Origin: Aquisphaera giovannonii
GTDB taxonomy: Bacteria; Planctomycetota; Planctomycetia; Isosphaerales; Isosphaeraceae
DNA length: 64,000 bases
Direction: 5' to 3'
Assembly (NCBI RefSeq): GCF_008087625.1
Contig: NZ_CP042997.1
Location: forward strand, 5,332,001-5,396,000
In this document: in pieces, positions 48,925-57,842 of the stretch
How positions within the stretch are numbered: the stretch's first letter is position 1
Layout of the letters: each line of letters starts with the position of its first letter
Translations under genes and position numbers: made by a program
Notes under the pieces: generated by a model
What the model was told of the DNA's origin: nothing
Database searches by the model: none
The model's input: the letters and a program-made list of their open reading frames with translations, nothing else

Positions 48925-51555
48925 TCACTCCTTGCCGAAGAAGGAACGGACGTAGCGGGCCAGGAGCTTCTGCTCCTCCGGTGTGAGCTTGCCCGCCCAG
49001 CGGGGCATCGCCGAGCCCCGGACCCCGCGGGCCAGGGCCGACTCGGCATAGGCCGTCGTGGGCCGGACTTCGTGGAAGTCCGTCGGGATCGGGGCCAGGA
49101 TCGCCGCGGACGGCCCGTCCCCTCGGCCCTCCGGCCCGTGGCAGACGGCGCATTGCCTGGCGAAGAGTCCTCGGGCCGCCGCCCGCTCTTCCGCATCGAG
49201 CTCGGGCGACGGATCCGATGGGGCGATCGTCCCCAGGAAGGCGACCAGCCCCCGCAGGTCCCCGGCGGTCAGGTCGTTCCAGGGGGGCATGGACGAACCC
49301 CGGATCCCATTCCAGAGGGATTCGCTCAGGCGGCGGTCGGAGAACCGGGCGACGGTCAGGTCGCGAGGGGCGGGGGTCAAGGCGACCGCCGCCGGCCCGT
49401 CCCCTCGGCCCTCCGGCCCGTGGCACCCGGCGCAGTCGCGGGCGAACACCCCGGCCCCCCTGCGGGCGAATCGGTCCCCCTCGCCGACCGCCAGCGCCAT
49501 GTCCCAGATCGGGGCCTTGCCCGCGGTCCGGGGTATGGAGCAGTCGCAGAACATCCCCTTGCGTCGCTCCTCCTCGGGGTCGCGGCCCGGCAGCGGACCC
49601 GGGCCGGAGAGGCCCGCCAGCCGGGCATCCCGCCCCAGCGATCCCAGGTAGTTCACCAGGTCGAGCGCCTCCGATCTCGGTCGGGTCGGCGAGCCGTCGA
49701 ACAGCCACGGATAGCCGGGCATGATCGAATCGGGGACGACGTGCCGGGGGTTCCAGAGGTGGGCGAGTTGCCAGTCCCTCGGCCTCCGCCCGCCCTCGCG
49801 GGCCAGGTCCGGGCCGATCCGCCGGGTCCCCCACATCTGGGGGGCATCGCCGTCGCCCTCCCACGCCCGGCTCGCCGGCCCGAACCGCCGTACGTCCTCC
49901 TCGGTGAATCGGACGAGCTGCGAGTGGCAGTTCATGCACCCCTCGCGGGCGTAGACCAGCCGGCCCCGGGCCTCGGACGCCGACATCGCCCCCGAGCCGG
50001 TCGGCCGCGTCCGGGCGATCTGGTCCCGCAGATCCCGATTCGGCCAGAGGCCCAGGACGACGAACGAGAAGGCGAACAGGCCGACCCCGGCGCCGGCGAC
50101 CAGCACGTAGGCGTCCTTGAGCCAGCGGGCCCCGGCCACCTCCTCCTCGGCCCCGTCCTGCTGGGCCGACCCGGCGTCGGCCTCTCGCCCCGGTGCCGGG
50201 ACGACGAGCGGGCCGGTCGTCATCGACGTCACGACGGCGAGGAATCCGGCCAGGACGACGCCGCCCGAGATCGAGCGGGCCCACCAGAACGGGGCCGAGG
50301 CCCGCACGGAGTCCATCCAGGGCAGGTCGCCCCGCCAGAGCTGCCCCTGGACCAGCCCGGCCGCCGTCAGGTCGAGGACCATCGCCGCCAGCCCGAGGGA
50401 CAGCAGCCAGAACGACCATCCGGCCGCCGCCCGGTTGTACCGGCAGCCCGGCGTCAGCCGCCAGGCGTGCAGCAGCCCCCCCAGGGCCGTGAACGAGGCG
50501 AACCCGATCATCGCCAGGTGCGAATGGCCGATCACCCAATCCGTGAAGTGGGTGAAGCGGTTCAGCGGCATGATCGACTGGGCCGAGCCCTGCAGGCTGA
50601 CGACCAGGTAGGCGACCGTCCCGGTCCAGACGTAGAGCAGCGGTATGTCGGAGCCGACGACGGCCGACCGGCCGCGGAGCGAGAGCAGCAGGTTCGTCAC
50701 GACCAGGATCACGTCGACCCCGAGGTAGACGGAGGCGACGATCGCCCCCTTCTGCGCCTCCATCGGGATCGACGAGAAGACGTAATGGTGCGTGCCGTTC
50801 AGCGGGTACAGGAGGAACAGCAGCCAGAACCCGATCATCGACAGGAAGTGGCTGAAGATCGGCCGGCCGGAGACGGCCGGGATGACGGCGTAGGCGATCG
50901 CGAGGGCCAGCGGGGTGACGAACAGCCCCACGGCGTCGTGGATCCAGAGCCCGCTGAACGTCGCCCCCCGCGCGCCGGGGAGGTATTCGGGGACGACATT
51001 GCCGACCGGGTAGGCCAGCAGGGTGAAGGTCAGCCCGCCCAGGATGTACCAGGCCGAGACGTACAGGCTCGGCACCCTGGCCCGCAGCAGCGGCACGACG
51101 AACTGGGCGACGGCCAGGAGCAGCCCCAGCGTCGCCGCCCCGTCGACCGGCAGCGGGAACTCGGCCCACTCGAGCGGCTGGCTCACCCCGGCCTGGACGA
51201 GCCCCCAGCCGGCCAGCACCAGCAGCCCGTTCCAGACGGCAAACAACGCCCAGCCGAGCCGGACGCCCGTGACCGGGCGGGCCGCCAGCCGGGGCACGAC
51301 GAAGTACAGGAAGGCCAGGAAGGCGTTCCCCAGCCAGCCGAAGAAGAGCCCCTGAGTGTGGGCGTAGCGGAGCCGCCCCCAAGACAGCCAGGGGATGTCG
51401 CCGAGCCAGCCCGGCGCGTGGAATCGGATCGACATCACCAGCCCGAGCCCGGCCACGTAGAGCACGCTCGCCAGGGCGGCGTAGCCGTGCCAGCGGATCA
51501 GGGCCGGGATCGTGGGCATGTCGCCCGATGGCCTTCCTTCATTGGTCCTGGACAT
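48925..51555 (-). CDS. Single-chain cbb3-type oxidase: CcoN-CcoO fusion with two further cytochrome c domains
   Basis: 876 aa. The first about 480 residues are CcoN with about twelve helices: YAHTQGLFFGWLGNAFLAFL, WIHDAVGLFVTPLALAIAYA, LNGTHHYVFSSIP (copper-site His) and RFTHFTDWVIGHSHLAMIGF (haem His). After a short linker and one helix comes a CcoO domain with haem motif CMNCH at 540, then QMWGTRRIGPDLAREGG and MPGYPWLF. Two CcoP-like domains follow with CAGCH at 708 and CAVCH at 802. Normally N, O and P are separate genes. It reduces oxygen to water at high affinity and takes electrons from cytochrome c. It sits 52 bases after the SorB-like cytochrome gene. The start at 51555 is likely; MPTIPALIRW offers an alternative. 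Confidence 0.88.
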   Translation of the reverse strand: MSRTNEGRPSGDMPTIPALIRWHGYAALASVLYVAGLGLVMSIRFHAPGWLGDIPWLSWGRLRYAHTQGLFFGWLGNAFLAFLYFVVPRLAARPVTGVRLGWALFAVWNGLLVLAGWGLVQAGVSQPLEWAEFPLPVDGAATLGLLLAVAQFVVPLLRARVPSLYVSAWYILGGLTFTLLAYPVGNVVPEYLPGARGATFSGLWIHDAVGLFVTPLALAIAYAVIPAVSGRPIFSHFLSMIGFWLLFLLYPLNGTHHYVFSSIPMEAQKGAIVASVYLGVDVILVVTNLLLSLRGRSAVVGSDIPLLYVWTGTVAYLVVSLQGSAQSIMPLNRFTHFTDWVIGHSHLAMIGFASFTALGGLLHAWRLTPGCRYNRAAAGWSFWLLSLGLAAMVLDLTAAGLVQGQLWRGDLPWMDSVRASAPFWWARSISGGVVLAGFLAVVTSMTTGPLVVPAPGREADAGSAQQDGAEEEVAGARWLKDAYVLVAGAGVGLFAFSFVVLGLWPNRDLRDQIARTRPTGSGAMSASEARGRLVYAREGCMNCHSQLVRFTEEDVRRFGPASRAWEGDGDAPQMWGTRRIGPDLAREGGRRPRDWQLAHLWNPRHVVPDSIMPGYPWLFDGSPTRPRSEALDLVNYLGSLGRDARLAGLSGPGPLPGRDPEEERRKGMFCDCSIPRTAGKAPIWDMALAVGEGDRFARRGAGVFARDCAGCHGPEGRGDGPAAVALTPAPRDLTVARFSDRRLSESLWNGIRGSSMPPWNDLTAGDLRGLVAFLGTIAPSDPSPELDAEERAAARGLFARQCAVCHGPEGRGDGPSAAILAPIPTDFHEVRPTTAYAESALARGVRGSAMPRWAGKLTPEEQKLLARYVRSFFGKE

Positions 51556-51607
51556 GAGGTCCTCGGAGCCCCCGGCGGGGCGGATGTTCGGCGAGCGGTC
51601 GGGCCGG

Positions 51608-52039
51608 TCAGGGGCCGGGCGGCCGGACGGCCAGCAGGTAGTCCACGACTTCGTCCTCCTGCTGGGGCGTCGCCGGTGCCCCGTAAGCGGCCACCATCTT
51701 GTGGACGATCTCGGCCCATCTCTCTCGGCCGAATCGGGGCTGGCCGAGCGGCAGGCGGGCCGAGTGGCAGACCAGGCATGAGGTCTGGAACTCGTCCCGA
51801 TGCGGCCCCTCCGGCAGGTCGATGTCCCAGGCCGGGTCGGCCTCCTCAACCGAGGCGGCGGCGGGCGTGGCCTCGGGGAGCCGGTCGGCGACCACCCAGG
51901 CGTCCCTCGTCCCGAAGTAGGAGAACCCGGCGGCGATCAGGCCCAGCGCCAACGCCAGGGACAGGCCGAAGCGCCGGCGACGGGTGGCGTCGGCGTCGCG
52001 GCCGGAATCCGTGCGGTCTGCGGTCGGCTCAGGTGACAT
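51608..52039 (-). CDS. Membrane-anchored cytochrome c, SorB-like
   Basis: 143 aa. One N-terminal helix (FGLSLALALGLIAAGFSYFG) anchors a single-haem domain with CLVCH and a distal Met-type region (WAEIVHKMVAAYGAPATPQQ). The gene overlaps the molybdenum enzyme gene by 11 bases. In SorAB sulfite dehydrogenases this subunit takes electrons from the molybdenum centre. It lies immediately before the oxidase gene. Confidence 0.85.
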   Translation of the reverse strand: MSPEPTADRTDSGRDADATRRRRFGLSLALALGLIAAGFSYFGTRDAWVVADRLPEATPAAASVEEADPAWDIDLPEGPHRDEFQTSCLVCHSARLPLGQPRFGRERWAEIVHKMVAAYGAPATPQQEDEVVDYLLAVRPPGP

Positions 52040-53222
52040 GGACGGTCAACTCCTCCACCACGTTCCTCATGTACCCGCCCCGGTTCCAGCCCGCGACGTC
52101 GGGCTGCACCTGGCCATCTCCGGCCGTGGCCCGGCACCGGAGCCTGTGCTCGCCCGGCGACGTCGGGGTCCATCGGTGCCGCCAGCGGCGGAAGGAGTAT
52201 CGGCCCAGGTCGTCGCCGAGGGTCGACTCGACCCAGGTCGAGCCGCCGTCGGTCGAGACCTCGACGGCCCGGATGCCGCTGCCTCCGTCGAAGGCGATCC
52301 CGGCGACCTCGACCGGCCGTCCCGCCGCCAGCGTCGCCCCCGACTCGGGGGACGTGACGAGCGAGCGGACGTTCATCCGGCTGATCGGGACGGTGGGCCC
52401 GGTCGACGTCGCGAGGGGATCCTCGACGCCGTTGGGGGTGGCCGGGATGTGGTAGGCCTTGGCCATCCAGTAGCCGTCGAAGCGGCGGGGCAGGACGGTG
52501 ATCCGGTGCAGGCACTTGACCCAGTAGGTGGCATACCAGCCGGGGACCACCAGCCGGGCCGGGAAGCCATTGAGCGCCGGCAGGGGCCGGCCGTTCATCG
52601 AGTACGCCACCGTGACTTCCGGCCGGAGGGCGTGGTCGATGGCGAGCGACTTGACGAAGTCGGGGACCGAGGCGAGCGGGCCCTCGTCCAGGCCGTCGAA
52701 GGTGACCTCGACGGCGTCCCGCCCGACCCCCGCCATCCTCAGCAGCCGGGCGAGCCCGACGCCCGCCCAGCGGGCGTTGCCCATCGCCCCGTGCCGCCAC
52801 TGGGCCCCGGGGACCCGCGGCCCGAACAGGCCGCGGGAGTTGCCCGAGCACTGATTGACGGCCACCACCTCATCCTCGCCGAGTCGCCGGAGGTCGTCCA
52901 TCGACAACTCCAGGGGACGGTCCACGGCCCCGCCGACGCGGAGCCGCCAGGCCCGCAGATCGACCGCCATCGGGAATGCCTGGAGGTGCCAGCGGACGTA
53001 GAACGCCTCGTTCGGCGTCAAGTCATCCTGGAAGTACCGCCACGGGGTCTCCAGGCAGGGCGGCCGGTCGTTCACGATCCGCATCGCCACCTTCCCCGGG
53101 AACCGACCGACGGTATCCCCCTCGCCATCGGGCACGGGGAGCCCGGGGCGTCCACCGGAACAGCCGGTGGACGCCAGGGAAACCCCCATCCCGAGCATCC
53201 ACTCCCGACGCGTCATCCCCAT
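52029..53222 (-). CDS. Sulfite oxidase-family molybdopterin oxidoreductase, SorA-like
   Basis: 397 aa. The signal region (TRREWMLGMGVSLASTGCSG) could be a Tat or lipoprotein-type signal. The molybdenum-ligating cysteine is C125 in VAVNQCSGNSRGLFGP. A C-terminal dimerisation domain has VEVSTDGGSTWVESTLGDD and RCRATAGDGQVQPDVAGWN. Sulfite dehydrogenase oxidises sulfite to sulfate in the periplasm; other substrates of the family cannot be excluded. The ATG at 53222 has GAGG upstream. Operon with the cytochrome and oxidase. Confidence 0.88.
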   Translation of the reverse strand: MGMTRREWMLGMGVSLASTGCSGGRPGLPVPDGEGDTVGRFPGKVAMRIVNDRPPCLETPWRYFQDDLTPNEAFYVRWHLQAFPMAVDLRAWRLRVGGAVDRPLELSMDDLRRLGEDEVVAVNQCSGNSRGLFGPRVPGAQWRHGAMGNARWAGVGLARLLRMAGVGRDAVEVTFDGLDEGPLASVPDFVKSLAIDHALRPEVTVAYSMNGRPLPALNGFPARLVVPGWYATYWVKCLHRITVLPRRFDGYWMAKAYHIPATPNGVEDPLATSTGPTVPISRMNVRSLVTSPESGATLAAGRPVEVAGIAFDGGSGIRAVEVSTDGGSTWVESTLGDDLGRYSFRRWRHRWTPTSPGEHRLRCRATAGDGQVQPDVAGWNRGGYMRNVVEELTVHVT

Positions 53223-53288
53223 GATCCACCTCACGTCGTTGTCGATGCCTTGATGCCCTGCCGCCGGGATGATGACGGACCTGCGCGA

Positions 53289-53927
53289 TCACCCCCCCAA
53301 CGGGTTGGCCGCGATCAGGTCGCAGAAGTTGACGCGGCGATAGTCGGGCTGCGTCCGCTCGAGGACGTCCGTGTTCATGGTCCCGAACGTCGTCTCCGGC
53401 CGGTAACCGAAACCGTCGGCGAACGCCCGGACGATCCCCTTCTTGAAGTCGAGCCGCGGGTACGCGGCGAGGACGCTCGCCCGGTCCTCCTCGGCGATCT
53501 CGTCGAGCCCGTCGCCGAGGACGTCGGCCTCGACCCCGCCGGTCACCAGCGCGATCTCCGGGCGCTTGTGCCAGGGGATCTCCGGGGTCGTGTGCAGCGC
53601 GATCGCGTCCCAGACGACCCCCGCCTGCTCCTCCCCGATGCCGTTGGCCCGCAGGAAGTCGCGGGCCGCATTCGCCCCGTCTACCTCGAACCGGTGGTCC
53701 CGGCTCCGGTACTTCGGCGTGAGCCCGAAGTCGTGGAAGACGGCCCCGGCGTAGAGCAGCTCGTGATCAACTTGCAGCCCCCGATGGCGGCCGCGGATCG
53801 CCCCGAAGAGGAAGACCCTCAGCGAGTGGGCGTACAGCAGGGGCGTGCCGTGCTCCCGGAGCAGGTCGGTCGCCTCGCGGGCGAGCTTGCTGTCGGGGAT
53901 CCGGATCCCCGCGATGACTTCAGCCAT
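53289..53927 (-). CDS. HD-domain hydrolase, copy 1
   Basis: 212 aa. The metal motif is AHSLRVFLFGAI followed by AGAVFHDFGL (HD) and a later IALHTTPEIPWH. The overall pattern (FEVDGANAARDFLRANGI, PEIALVTGGVEADVLG) recalls the cyanamide-hydratase-like HD group, so the role may be hydrolysis of a small nitrogen or phospho compound (inference). It is the same length as the gene at 55070 and highly similar. GGAGGTG precedes the ATG. The gene lies 66 bases before sorA. Confidence 0.88.
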   Translation of the reverse strand: MAEVIAGIRIPDSKLAREATDLLREHGTPLLYAHSLRVFLFGAIRGRHRGLQVDHELLYAGAVFHDFGLTPKYRSRDHRFEVDGANAARDFLRANGIGEEQAGVVWDAIALHTTPEIPWHKRPEIALVTGGVEADVLGDGLDEIAEEDRASVLAAYPRLDFKKGIVRAFADGFGYRPETTFGTMNTDVLERTQPDYRRVNFCDLIAANPLGG

Positions 53928-53987
53928 GTTTCACCTCCAAAAAAGGAACCGGGGTGTAAGCCGATCCGACGGGCGGTGCCCGCCCGT

Positions 53988-54920
53988 TCAACGGCGGCTC
54001 TCGGGGACCTCGAAGGTATACGCCTCGCCCCGCCGGAGGATGTGCACCTCGGTGCCGGGCGCGGCATACTTCGCCATCGCGGTGAACTCCTCGAACGACA
54101 TGACATTCGTCCCGCGCCACCAGCCGTGCGGGTCGTCCGGCGGCTGGGCTGTGTCGCCGAGGGCCCACTGGAATGCGCTGTAGTCGTCGTAATGGATCGG
54201 GATGGCCGTCTTCGGCTTGACGAGCCGGATCACCTCCACGCCCTGCCTCGGGTCCATCGTCACCATCACCACGCCGAAGAACATCGTGCCGCCGAGGTGC
54301 AGCAGCGCCAGGTCGATGTCGGGGAACCGGCGGGGGATCTCCTTCAGCTCGTCGAACAGGAGGGTGTCGCCGGTGATGTAGATCCGGAAGGCGGAGCCGC
54401 CGCGCGGGTTCTCGAATTCGAGCAGGCTCCCCATCACGTCCGGGAGCACCTTCGCGAGGAACCCCGGGCCGTGGGCGCCGGGCATCGACGTGATCCGGAT
54501 TCGTACGCCCCCCTTGGTGACGGTCAGGGTCTCCCATGTCTTCAGCGCCCTGGCCGCGCGGAAGCCCTTCGCGGTCAGGTCGGCGGCTGCGTGGGGCGTG
54601 GTGACGATCGGCAGGCCGCGGTCGAGCTTCCGCTCGACCTCGCGGTCGAAGTGGTCCTCGTGCATGTGCGAGAGCACGACGAAGTCGACCGGCGGCAGCG
54701 CCTCCAACTCGAGCGCCGGGTCGGTCCGGCGGGTCGCCGTCATGCCGTGGCCGAGGTGGACGTGGTCGCCCCTGTGCAGGAAGTTCGGGTCGGTGAGGAT
54801 CGTGAACCCCGCGTAGCGGAGGATGACGGTCGCCGTGCCGACGAAGAGGATCGACCCTTGCGCCCGATCGGCCGCGGTCACGTCGGTGCCGGGCAAGGTC
54901 AGCTCATTGACGGGTTCCAT
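53988..54920 (-). CDS. MBL-fold hydrolase (UlaG-like)
   Basis: 310 aa. The N-terminal part has ILFVGTATVILRYAGFTILT and the zinc motif SHMHEDHFD. A later IYITGDTLLFDELKEIPRRF and AIPIHYDDYSAF complete the fold. UlaG-type enzymes hydrolyse lactones or act on phospho compounds; no substrate can be assigned. No signal peptide, so cytoplasmic. It lies between the two HD paralogues. Confidence 0.85.
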   Translation of the reverse strand: MEPVNELTLPGTDVTAADRAQGSILFVGTATVILRYAGFTILTDPNFLHRGDHVHLGHGMTATRRTDPALELEALPPVDFVVLSHMHEDHFDREVERKLDRGLPIVTTPHAAADLTAKGFRAARALKTWETLTVTKGGVRIRITSMPGAHGPGFLAKVLPDVMGSLLEFENPRGGSAFRIYITGDTLLFDELKEIPRRFPDIDLALLHLGGTMFFGVVMVTMDPRQGVEVIRLVKPKTAIPIHYDDYSAFQWALGDTAQPPDDPHGWWRGTNVMSFEEFTAMAKYAAPGTEVHILRRGEAYTFEVPESRR

Positions 54921-55069
54921 TTTCGATCGGTCCTTTCGGTCCTGTCGGGCGTTCGACGCCTCAGATGGGAAGCGGACCTGGGTTACGGCTCGTCGTACGG
55001 TATTGTTCCCCTGGCCAGGGCCTCTCCGGCCAGATCGCCAGGCGGAGTAGTCAGACCGGCCTGCGTCGG

Positions 55070-55708
55070 TCATCCTCCCAGCGGGTTGGCGTCGATCAGG
55101 TCGCAGAAGTTCGTCCGGTGGTAGCCGGGCAGCCCCCGCTCCAGCAGGTCGGCGTTGAACGTCCCGAACGCGGTCGCCGGCCTGTGCGCGAGGCCGTCCA
55201 CGAACGCGCGGATGATCCCGCAGGCGAAGTCGCCGCGCGGGTAGGCGGCCAGGATGGCCTCGCGGTCGGCGGCCGGGATCTCGTCGATCCCCCGGCCGAT
55301 GACGTCCGCCGCGGTCCCGCCGTTCATGAGCGCGATCTCCGGGCGCTTGTGCCAGGGGATCTCCAGCGTCGTGTGCAGGGCGATGGAGTCCCACACCAGC
55401 TCGGCCGGGCCCTCCCCGATGCCGTTGGCCCGCAGGAAGTCGCGGGCCGCATTCGCCCCGTCCACCTCGAACCGGTGGTCCCGGCTCCGGTACTTCGCGG
55501 TCAGCCCCATGTCGTGGAACATGGCACCGACGTAGAACAGCTCGTGGTCGATCGTCCAGCCGCGGTGCCGGCCCTGGATCGCCCCGAACAGGTAGACCCT
55601 CTGCGAGTGGGCGAGGAGCAGCGGGGTGCCGTGCTCGCGCACCAGGTCGGTCGCCTCCCGGGCCAGCTTGCTGTCGGGGATCCGGATCCCCGCGACGATT
55701 TCGCTCAT
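55070..55708 (-). CDS. HD-domain hydrolase, copy 2
   Basis: 212 aa. It aligns without gaps to the protein at 53289-53927. HD site: AHSQRVYLFGAI, VGAMFHDMGL, IALHTTLEIPWH. The central 30 residues (KYRSRDHRFEVDGANAARDF) are identical. At DNA level a stretch near 55416-55490 matches its twin with one or two changes, which suggests a recent tandem duplication or gene conversion. Differences gather at the C-terminus. Confidence 0.88.
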   Translation of the reverse strand: MSEIVAGIRIPDSKLAREATDLVREHGTPLLLAHSQRVYLFGAIQGRHRGWTIDHELFYVGAMFHDMGLTAKYRSRDHRFEVDGANAARDFLRANGIGEGPAELVWDSIALHTTLEIPWHKRPEIALMNGGTAADVIGRGIDEIPAADREAILAAYPRGDFACGIIRAFVDGLAHRPATAFGTFNADLLERGLPGYHRTNFCDLIDANPLGG

Positions 55709-55776
55709 GATTCGACTCCAGGAATGTCACAGATCCAAGGGCCACAACGTCGCGCAGGACGCTCGGAAGGGCACGG

Positions 55777-56259
55777 TCAGTGCCCGAGCAACTTCAGGTT
55801 GTACCTGGAGGCCAGGTCGGCGACCCAGTCCGCGGAGTAGGTCACGCCGTACTTCGTCGCCAACTCCTGGCGCCGGTCCGGATCCGAGGCCCCGGCGAGC
55901 TCGGCGAAGTAGGCCTCGAAGCCCGCCGGCGAGATCACCTCGAGCAGCCTGGCCGGGCCGGGCCCGGCGTTCCAGAAGGTGTGCATCAGCCCTCGGGGCT
56001 TGACCAGGTAGCTGCCCGGCCCCGCGACGACCTCGCGGTCGCCGACCCGCGCGCCGATCGTCCCCTCCAGGACGTAGGAATACTCGTCCTCATACCGGTG
56101 CACGTGGGGCAGGACGAGCCGCCCCGGCTCGATCGGGTGCTCCACGATCGCGAACGCCCCGCGGGTCTCCGCCCCGGAGACCTTGAACACCACGCCCATG
56201 CCGCCGAGCCAGACCGAACGGACCTCGCCCGGCCGCACCACCGCCTTCAGGTCGCCCAT
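55777..56259 (-). CDS. Cupin-domain protein
   Basis: 160 aa, cytoplasmic. The cupin has LVLPHVHRYEDEYSYVLEGT and PGSYLVKPRGLMHTFWNAGP. The C-terminus is helical (YFAELAGASDPDRRQELATK). This is similar to cupins often placed by quercetinase-like or redox genes; the substrate is unknown. GGGAGGGAG upstream. It lies 29 bases after the di-haem peroxidase gene. Confidence 0.85.
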   Translation of the reverse strand: MGDLKAVVRPGEVRSVWLGGMGVVFKVSGAETRGAFAIVEHPIEPGRLVLPHVHRYEDEYSYVLEGTIGARVGDREVVAGPGSYLVKPRGLMHTFWNAGPGPARLLEVISPAGFEAYFAELAGASDPDRRQELATKYGVTYSADWVADLASRYNLKLLGH

Positions 56260-56288
56260 CTCCCTCCCCCTTTCGTCCGCGTCTCGCC

Positions 56289-57683
56289 TCAGAGCTGCCG
56301 CATGAAGGCGACGAGGTCGCGCTTCTCCGGGTCGGTGAGCCCGAGCTCGAGGATCAGGTTGAAGAATTCGACCGTGTCGTCCAGCGTGAGCAAGCGGCCG
56401 TCGTGCAGGTACGGCGGCGTGTCCTTGATCCCGCGCAGCGGGAAGGTCTTGATCGGCCCGTCGCCGACGGCCGCGTGGCCGTTGATCACCCGCGGCTCGA
56501 AGAACCGCTCCGTCTTCAGGTTGTGCATGAGGTTGTCGGTGTAGTAGGGGGGGGCGTGGCAGATCGCGCATCTGGCCTTGCCGAAGAAGACATCCTGGCC
56601 GCGGAGCTCCTCGGGGCTCGCCTCCCGCGGGTCGAGCTTGCCGTCGATCCCGAGCTTCGGGGCGGGGGGGAAGTCGAGCAGCTCCTGGAACTCGGCCATG
56701 AAGGAGACCTGCGTGGGCCGGTCGAGGTGGTTCACCCCCTTCTTGGCGGCGATCACGTGGTCCCCGTCGAAGTAGGCCCCGCCCTGCTCGAACTCGGTGA
56801 AGTCCTCGATGCTCCGCAGGGCCCGCTGCGATCCGAAGAGGCGCTGGACGTGGGCGCCCCTCAGCGTCGGCGTCTCGATCCGGTGGCGGTGCGACTGCGG
56901 GCGGACGTCGGGGGCCAGGTGCGTCGCCCCGTTCGTGTGCCCGTTGGCGTGGCAGTCGAAGCAGGTGACCCCCCGGCTCGGCCCGGCGGAGCGCCGGTCC
57001 TCGGTCGCGTTGAACTGCTGCTGCGGGAACGGGGTGACGAGCAGCCTCAGCCCCTCGAGCTGCTTGGGGTTGAGGACGCCGTTGAACAGCTCGAAGTAGT
57101 TCTCGAGGGTGACGACCCGGCCCCGGGAGACGTCGCCGAGGTCCGGGCGGGTCGTCAGGTAGATGGGGGCGGGGAACTCCGGCAGGAAGTGGTCGGGCAG
57201 GTCGAAGTCGAGGTCGTACCGCGTGAGGTCGCGCCCCTCCTGCCGCCGGATCTCGTCGATGTGGAACCGGGGGAAGACCATGCCCCCCTCGGGGTGGTTG
57301 GGATGCGGCAGGGGCATGAAGCCCGGCGGGAAGAGGCCCTTGGCGCGGACCTCCGCGGGGGCCATGGCGCCGAGGGCCTCCCAGGTCGTGCCGGCCGGCA
57401 GCTTGACCCGGACGCCCCCCTGGACCGGCTTGCCGCGCGACATGGTCGCGCCGGCCGCCGGCCGGTCGCCCAGGTCGTAGCGGTCGCCGAGGAGGGCCAT
57501 CTGGCGGCGCATGAGCCCCGGCCTCGCGGCCTCCATCCGCCCCCGGATCGTCGCGGCCGATTCCTTGACCGCGACCGGCAGGTAGCTCGTCTCCGCCGCG
57601 CCGCTCGGCTGGCCCCGCGCCGCCCCGGGGATGACGAGCCCCGCGAGGGATGCGAAACACGCTGCTGCTTTGATGGCATTCAT
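56289..57683 (-). CDS. Di-haem cytochrome c peroxidase-like protein
   Basis: 464 aa. A signal peptide (NAIKAAACFASLAGLVIPGA) is followed by two haem motifs, CFDCH at 241 and CAICH at 372. The C-terminal half has FPLRGIKDTPPYLHDGR and TVEFFNLILELGLTDPEKRD, typical of MauG/CcpA-type proteins. These periplasmic enzymes reduce peroxide or carry out long-range oxidation. First gene of the nine-gene minus-strand run. Confidence 0.85.
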   Translation of the reverse strand: MNAIKAAACFASLAGLVIPGAARGQPSGAAETSYLPVAVKESAATIRGRMEAARPGLMRRQMALLGDRYDLGDRPAAGATMSRGKPVQGGVRVKLPAGTTWEALGAMAPAEVRAKGLFPPGFMPLPHPNHPEGGMVFPRFHIDEIRRQEGRDLTRYDLDFDLPDHFLPEFPAPIYLTTRPDLGDVSRGRVVTLENYFELFNGVLNPKQLEGLRLLVTPFPQQQFNATEDRRSAGPSRGVTCFDCHANGHTNGATHLAPDVRPQSHRHRIETPTLRGAHVQRLFGSQRALRSIEDFTEFEQGGAYFDGDHVIAAKKGVNHLDRPTQVSFMAEFQELLDFPPAPKLGIDGKLDPREASPEELRGQDVFFGKARCAICHAPPYYTDNLMHNLKTERFFEPRVINGHAAVGDGPIKTFPLRGIKDTPPYLHDGRLLTLDDTVEFFNLILELGLTDPEKRDLVAFMRQL

Positions 57684-57842
57684 GGGTTGTGCCTCTCGTG
57701 TGGGGAATCCGCGGGACGCCCGGCCCGGCGGGGCGACGTCCGCCCCGGCCGCCCCTCGACTCATCTGGGCGTGGCGGGCGGTCACGGGACGGGGTACGAT
57801 CGAGTCGGCCTGCCGCCGCGCCCGCAGGCCGGGGGAAACGAC

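Noticed and set aside
49072-52455. A plus-strand frame of over 1100 codons opposite the oxidase
   Set aside because: It is antisense to clear haem and membrane motifs; the protein is Arg/Pro-rich low complexity.
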